This document shows, piece after piece, positions 59,921-64,000 of a stretch of 64,000 nt of DNA (positions within the stretch are counted from its first letter, which is position 1; every line of letters begins with the position of its first letter). Source of the DNA: Bacteroidota bacterium (GTDB taxonomy: Bacteria > Bacteroidota > Bacteroidia > Bacteroidales > WCHB1-69); the NCBI GenBank assembly GCA_017860455.1, contig JAGDMF010000001.1, forward strand, positions 62,001 through 126,000. The letters run 5' to 3'. Made by a program: the position numbers and the translations under genes. The notes under the pieces were generated by a model. The model ran no database searches, was not told the DNA's origin, and saw only the letters and a program-made list of their open reading frames with translations.

Positions 59921-60346
59921 TTATTTATTGGGAAATTTTCCTGTTAAGTTTTTAAATCTTTGTTCCAATTCATGAGGAGTCATGTCAATATTTAAAAAAT
60001 TGATAGCATATTGTAACGTTGAACAAATATCATAATTAACATTCTGTGGCTTGTCCGTGATTTGATACAACTGTGCTACAGCAGTCATAATGGGATCATT
60101 GACAATTTGAATATTAAAATAGTCTTGTAATTCAATTTTTTTAGTAATATTTCTAAGAATATTTAAATCATTCAAATCCGGAGGAATAATTAATTCTCTG
60201 AAATCTGTAGCAATTTTTCTAATTTTATTTGTTTCCTGATTTGCATTTGCCAATATAAAATCTTCATAAATATTACTCTTCCACTTACCCACAAAACGCT
60301 GTAAAAATAAGTTTTCGGCTTCAAAAAATTGAAAATAGATGGTCAT
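59921..60346 (-). CDS. Hypothetical protein, 141 residues
   Basis: No family is recognised. The product is predicted to be mostly helical and soluble, starting MTIYFQFFEAENLFLQRFVGKW, with an Asp/Asn-rich middle and a final HELEQRFKNLTGKFPN. It is conserved-looking in its coding bias and has a -7 box (60372-60379) 26 bases upstream. It is a single-gene unit between two convergent or unrelated neighbours. Confidence 0.65.
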   Translation of the reverse strand: MTIYFQFFEAENLFLQRFVGKWKSNIYEDFILANANQETNKIRKIATDFRELIIPPDLNDLNILRNITKKIELQDYFNIQIVNDPIMTAVAQLYQITDKPQNVNYDICSTLQYAINFLNIDMTPHELEQRFKNLTGKFPNK

Positions 60347-60371
60347 TCGTTAAATAACAGGTTACTGACTG

Positions 60372-60379
60372 CAAAAATA
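60372..60379 (-). promoter_or_regulatory. Promoter -7 box of the 141-residue protein gene
   Basis: The minus strand reads TATTTTTG followed by C, 25 bases upstream of the start at 60346. Confidence 0.6.
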
Positions 60380-60413
60380 ATTAAAAAAGTGATTAGAAAA
60401 ATGAAAACCAAAA

Positions 60414-61811
60414 TTATTTTGCAATTCCAATGATCGATTCCAATTCTACAATAGTTTTAGGAATAGGAATACCTAATACCTGATGCCCTGTTTCTGTGAT
60501 TAAAACATCATCTTCTATACGGATTCCTCCGAAAGTTCTGTATTCCTCCACTTTATCATAATTGATAAACTCGGAAAACTTGTTCTCATTTTTCCAGATA
60601 TCAATTAAATGAGGAATAAAATAGATGCCTGGTTCAACAGTCATCACATGACCGGGTTGTAATGTTTTAGCCATTCTAAGGTAAGCCCATCCAAAAATGG
60701 AACTTCTTTCAAAAGAATCTCCATATCCCACATAGTTTTCTCCTAAATCTTCCATATCATGAACATCCAATCCCATTTGGTGACCCAATCCATGAGGCAT
60801 AAACAGCGCATGAGCTCCCAATTCAACGGATTTTTCAATATCCCCTTTCATTAATCCCAATTTTTGGAGTCCCTGAGTGATCACTGTAACGGCTAATTTA
60901 TGAATTTCTCTATAAGGTATGCCGGGTTTACAGGCAGAAATTCCTGCCATGTTGGCATCTAAAACAATTTGATAAATTTCAGCTTGTTTGGGTGAAAATT
61001 TTCCTGAAACGGGAATCGCTCTGGTATTATCTGAACAGTAGTTCATTTTATTTTCGGCACCCATATCGATCAACAATAATTTTCCTTCTTCCAAAGTCAA
61101 ATGGTGATTGTGGTTATGAAGGGTTTCTCCATGTTGTGATAAAATGACAGGGAAAGAGACTCCATTTCCTTTGGATAATGCAATTCCTTCAACAAGTCCG
61201 GCAAGATCTGATTCTTTTATTCCTGGTTTACACATTTTCATGGCAGTTGTAAACATATCATATCCGATTGCACACGCTTTTTCAATTTCAGCAATCTCCT
61301 CTTCCGATTTAATCTCTCTAAAAGCTACAATAGCTTTTATAAGCTCAACTGAAGCGTTTTCTTTTTGCTTTGATACAGGAATTTCTGTTAATTCGGCTAA
61401 AGTGATTTTTTTCTCCCCTCTGTAAGCAGGGGTATAATGCAGTTTGCGCCCTTTATTTTGTTGAATAAAGTCAGGTAAAGCAGATAGAGATAAAACTTCT
61501 GTAATGCCAACCTGAGAAGCTAATTCTGCAACTTTAGGTTGATCACCCATCCAGATGATATCATCTATTTCAAAATCATCTCCAAAAAGGATCGTTTTTT
61601 TATGATCAAAATCAATAATCGCAGCAAGATTGGGAATCGACAATCCGAAAAAGTACAAAAAGGTACTATCTTGTCTGTAATTAAAGGTATTGGAAGGATA
61701 ATTCATGGATGCATCATCATTAGCAAGAAACAATGCAAAACCGGAAGAAACACTATTCATTAACTTGTCTCTTCTGGTTTGATATATGGATTTGTGAAAT
61801 AAAGGATTCAT
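60414..61811 (-). CDS. pepP: Xaa-Pro aminopeptidase (M24B)
   Basis: A 465-residue aminopeptidase P: an N-terminal AMP_N domain (residues 1-150) with FALFLANDDASMNYPSNTFNYRQDSTFLYFFG, followed by the pita-bread catalytic domain. Metal ligands can be seen: LLIDMGAENKMNYCSDNTR (two Asp), HGLGHQMGLDVHDM (His), VEPGIYF (Glu) and GIRIEDDVLIT (Glu). It removes N-terminal residues before proline. No signal peptide, so it is cytoplasmic. It starts 1 base after the porW stop codon and is likely cotranscribed with it. Confidence 0.93.
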   Translation of the reverse strand: MNPLFHKSIYQTRRDKLMNSVSSGFALFLANDDASMNYPSNTFNYRQDSTFLYFFGLSIPNLAAIIDFDHKKTILFGDDFEIDDIIWMGDQPKVAELASQVGITEVLSLSALPDFIQQNKGRKLHYTPAYRGEKKITLAELTEIPVSKQKENASVELIKAIVAFREIKSEEEIAEIEKACAIGYDMFTTAMKMCKPGIKESDLAGLVEGIALSKGNGVSFPVILSQHGETLHNHNHHLTLEEGKLLLIDMGAENKMNYCSDNTRAIPVSGKFSPKQAEIYQIVLDANMAGISACKPGIPYREIHKLAVTVITQGLQKLGLMKGDIEKSVELGAHALFMPHGLGHQMGLDVHDMEDLGENYVGYGDSFERSSIFGWAYLRMAKTLQPGHVMTVEPGIYFIPHLIDIWKNENKFSEFINYDKVEEYRTFGGIRIEDDVLITETGHQVLGIPIPKTIVELESIIGIAK

Positions 61812-61812
61812 T

Positions 61813-64000
61813 TTATTGTTTTTTAATATATTTTAAATCAAAGAAAGGTTGATACAAAACACGTTTATCCACTTTATTATAGTAGGTGGTGTAATTTGTT
61901 GCAGACATAGCATAAACCTGAACGGCATCTCCGCCAATTTGTGTTTTATAGATTTCGGAAGTGATTAAAGTATTATAATACTCCATTGCTGTTTCCATGT
62001 TTTTAAATCGGGAAATAGTGATCAATTGATCTTCCTGATTGATATAGAAACTATTGATGTTGAATTTGGAAAGGGCAAAGAAATCACGGTTAAAATTGGC
62101 TAATCCATTTTTAATATCTGTAATAGAAACACTGGTAGCTTTAGCTATTAGAACAACATAATGTTGTTCATTGGGTAAAAATGTAAATGGGGATTCATTC
62201 AAGGCATTTTGTTCCTGTATTTGTCTCATTTTTGTGGAATCACCTGCATTGGCCATAATTTCATTGGCATTGGCAAAAGTTGAAAGATAAAACTGTGCTA
62301 ATTCAGCCACTTTTGTAGTAGGATATTTGATAATTATTTTTGCAAAAGCTTTCTTCAGTGAATCTTCCCCTTGAACCTGACCAACAGACATCGCTCTGAT
62401 ATATTCAAATTTTGATTGTAAAATTTTGTTATTATCACAAATTGGAATCGATTCATCGGCTAACTGAATGGTTCTTTGCCACAACTTTTTGGTGTAGGCA
62501 TCATAAGCAGAACTATATTTACGTTCCAACTCATTCACTTTATCCGCAATTTTTTTATAATAATCGGGATCCTGAATCAATTTTGCATAATCGGAATTGG
62601 GGAATCGGGTTAAAATGATATTTTTATATTCGTCTCCCTTAGGATTGTTTGTTTTTTTAAAATTAACATATACCAGATAACATGCAGGGGCAATTAATTC
62701 GCTATTTGGAAATCTTTTAATCAGTTGATCAAACATCTCAACTGATCTTGCTTCATCTTTAAGCAGATCATAATAGATCAATGCTGCATTATACATCGCA
62801 TTTTGGATTTTTAAATTCGATGTATCAACCGCTCCGGTTGTCATGGGAAGATCTTGGGTGTAAAATGCAGGTTTTTTAGGATCTGTTTCCCTTTTAACAA
62901 TCAGATTCCCCTCTTCATCATATTCAGGTACGGTATCGTTTTCTGCAGATGTATTTTTCATTTCGTCAAACGATATTTGTTGTTTATTACTTACAATCCA
63001 GTTATCTTCCAGCTTACGGTTTCCAAATCTTCTGTAGAATTCTGTCGATCCTTGAGTAACTAAATTTGGATTATAAAAATACCATTTATTGTTACCCCCA
63101 ACATTGACATTTGTATTGGCAAAATTCTGAGTGCTTTGCAAAAGCATCATTCTTTCCGCTTCTTCTCTTTCAATTCGTCTCTCCTCTTCTGTATATTTAT
63201 CAATCATTCTTTTCACCCATGAGTTTCGTTCTCCTTCTGACATTTTTGCAATGCGTTGTAAACTGTCCTGAAGTGAAATTTCATTCAAATTATCTACCAA
63301 ATCTCTTAAAAAAGAAGCTTTTTTGATAATAGCATCTTTATTAGGATAGTTGCCGGGTAAAGAGATGAGAGCAGTGTCATAATACGCTTGTGCTTTGATG
63401 TATTCGCTATCCTGAAAATATAGATCGGCTAAAGTTAGAGATGAAAATGTTCTTTGGAAATTGTTGTCAACAAATGCAGCAACTGATTTTCCTAAATACT
63501 CCATCCGTTCTTTTTTCTCTTCATCAATACGGGCTATTTCTGAAAAAGCAAAATAGATCTGATCTTTAAATTCATCATTTTTGCTCTCATTGAGCATTTT
63601 GTTAAGCTCCTTAATAATCAATTGTTTAGATGTAGGTGTACCATCATAATTGGATGCCAATTTCATACGGGCACTAAACTCCATATCGTAAGTGGGTGTG
63701 CTTTTGATAACTTTAAGAAAATAGTATTGAGCTTCCTTATTGTTGTTTTCTAATTCGTATAATTGACCTAAAATATAGTTGATCCGGATAGTCATCTCCT
63801 TGTTTGGACGCAGTTTTTGAAGTTCAATCAAAGAGCTGATAGCCACTTCTATTTCCCCTGCCGGATTAGTCATATTCAGTTCCGCCAAAGCTGCATAATA
63901 CAAATAATTCAATTTCCTTTTATTCTGAGGGTAAATAATTTGGTACGCTTCCTCCAAAAGTTGCTGAGCCCTTGTGAACTGATTTTGTCTGATCGCAGTA
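61813..64000 (-). CDS. T9SS lipoprotein PorW/SprE-like TPR protein (5' end outside window)
   Basis: The frame is open to the right edge; 728 codons are visible and the N-terminal lipoprotein signal lies outside. The visible start TAIRQNQFTRAQQLLEEAYQIIYPQNK belongs to a TPR series over the first half. The middle has the family's WYFYNPNLVTQGSTEFYRRFGNRKLEDNWIVSNKQ segment, followed by more TPR units and the C-terminal PFTFLPNEQHYVVLIAKA ... FNRDFFALSKFNINSFY region that ends these proteins. PorW (SprE) links the PorK/N ring to the Sov translocon of the type IX secretion system, so its presence implies a working T9SS. It lies 1 base upstream of pepP. Confidence 0.85.
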   Translation of the reverse strand, partial: TAIRQNQFTRAQQLLEEAYQIIYPQNKRKLNYLYYAALAELNMTNPAGEIEVAISSLIELQKLRPNKEMTIRINYILGQLYELENNNKEAQYYFLKVIKSTPTYDMEFSARMKLASNYDGTPTSKQLIIKELNKMLNESKNDEFKDQIYFAFSEIARIDEEKKERMEYLGKSVAAFVDNNFQRTFSSLTLADLYFQDSEYIKAQAYYDTALISLPGNYPNKDAIIKKASFLRDLVDNLNEISLQDSLQRIAKMSEGERNSWVKRMIDKYTEEERRIEREEAERMMLLQSTQNFANTNVNVGGNNKWYFYNPNLVTQGSTEFYRRFGNRKLEDNWIVSNKQQISFDEMKNTSAENDTVPEYDEEGNLIVKRETDPKKPAFYTQDLPMTTGAVDTSNLKIQNAMYNAALIYYDLLKDEARSVEMFDQLIKRFPNSELIAPACYLVYVNFKKTNNPKGDEYKNIILTRFPNSDYAKLIQDPDYYKKIADKVNELERKYSSAYDAYTKKLWQRTIQLADESIPICDNNKILQSKFEYIRAMSVGQVQGEDSLKKAFAKIIIKYPTTKVAELAQFYLSTFANANEIMANAGDSTKMRQIQEQNALNESPFTFLPNEQHYVVLIAKATSVSITDIKNGLANFNRDFFALSKFNINSFYINQEDQLITISRFKNMETAMEYYNTLITSEIYKTQIGGDAVQVYAMSATNYTTYYNKVDKRVLYQPFFDLKYIKKQ

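Overview
This is an AT-rich chromosomal window from a member of the Bacteroidota, most likely class Bacteroidia and probably uncultured. The evidence is the -7 promoter box TAnnTTTG, often followed by C, before many genes; type IX secretion (T9SS) parts and cargo (a PorW/SprE-like protein, a PorV-family barrel, type A and type B C-terminal sorting domains); two TonB-dependent receptors; and a gene set without Shine-Dalgarno dependence. The genes look like a resident core genome. I found no insertion sequence, prophage, CRISPR array, tRNA or rRNA.

Layout. 1-1601: a cut-off glucosamine-6-phosphate deaminase and a lipoyl-less E2-like acyltransferase. 1830-7274: a six-gene plus-strand operon for a carotenoid (phytoene synthase, CruF-type hydratase, PlsC-type acyltransferase, GT2 glycosyltransferase, TPR protein, phytoene desaturase), predicted to make an acylated glycosyl carotenoid. 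7277-15339: a tightly packed minus-strand operon, greA to a U32 peptidase, which includes dxs, the first enzyme of isoprenoid precursor supply, next to the carotenoid genes. 15376-25086: a TonB receptor, a 1551-residue secreted protein and a PorV-like barrel. 25208-29070: a PASTA protein, a T9SS type A protein, an exonuclease and a small membrane protein. 29197-30609: metK with a SAM-II-like riboswitch. 30666-32810: xerD, then bactofilin and the atpZ-type leader genes without the rest of the ATP synthase operon. 32811-41124: a T9SS type B protein, pta, a sugar acetyltransferase and a DUF4249/TonB receptor/barrel cluster. 41350-46926: thioesterase, lipid methyltransferase and acyltransferase, sufC-sufD and an FkbM methyltransferase. 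47287-49382: rpsU, xerC, hpf and a phosphopantetheinyl transferase. 49379-64000: M28 peptidase-barrel fusion, DUF59 protein, YitT, CNNM transporter, RlhA-like U32 protein, cation/proton antiporter, elbB, aroK, SpoIIE phosphatase, aminopeptidase P and PorW.

The three stretches between genes that stand out (31622-31752, 43545-43898, 46926-47211) are composite arrays of 7- and 8-base tandem units. Two of them show the same order of unit types, and one array supplies the -33 box of the rpsU promoter. Convergent genes are packed with almost no space: seven pairs lie between 32 bases of overlap and a 23-base gap.

The most interesting items are the metK leader (aptamer plus a 10-bp alternative or pseudoknot pairing), the modular heptamer/octamer arrays, the carotenoid glycoside ester operon, and the TonB receptor/giant cargo/PorV unit.
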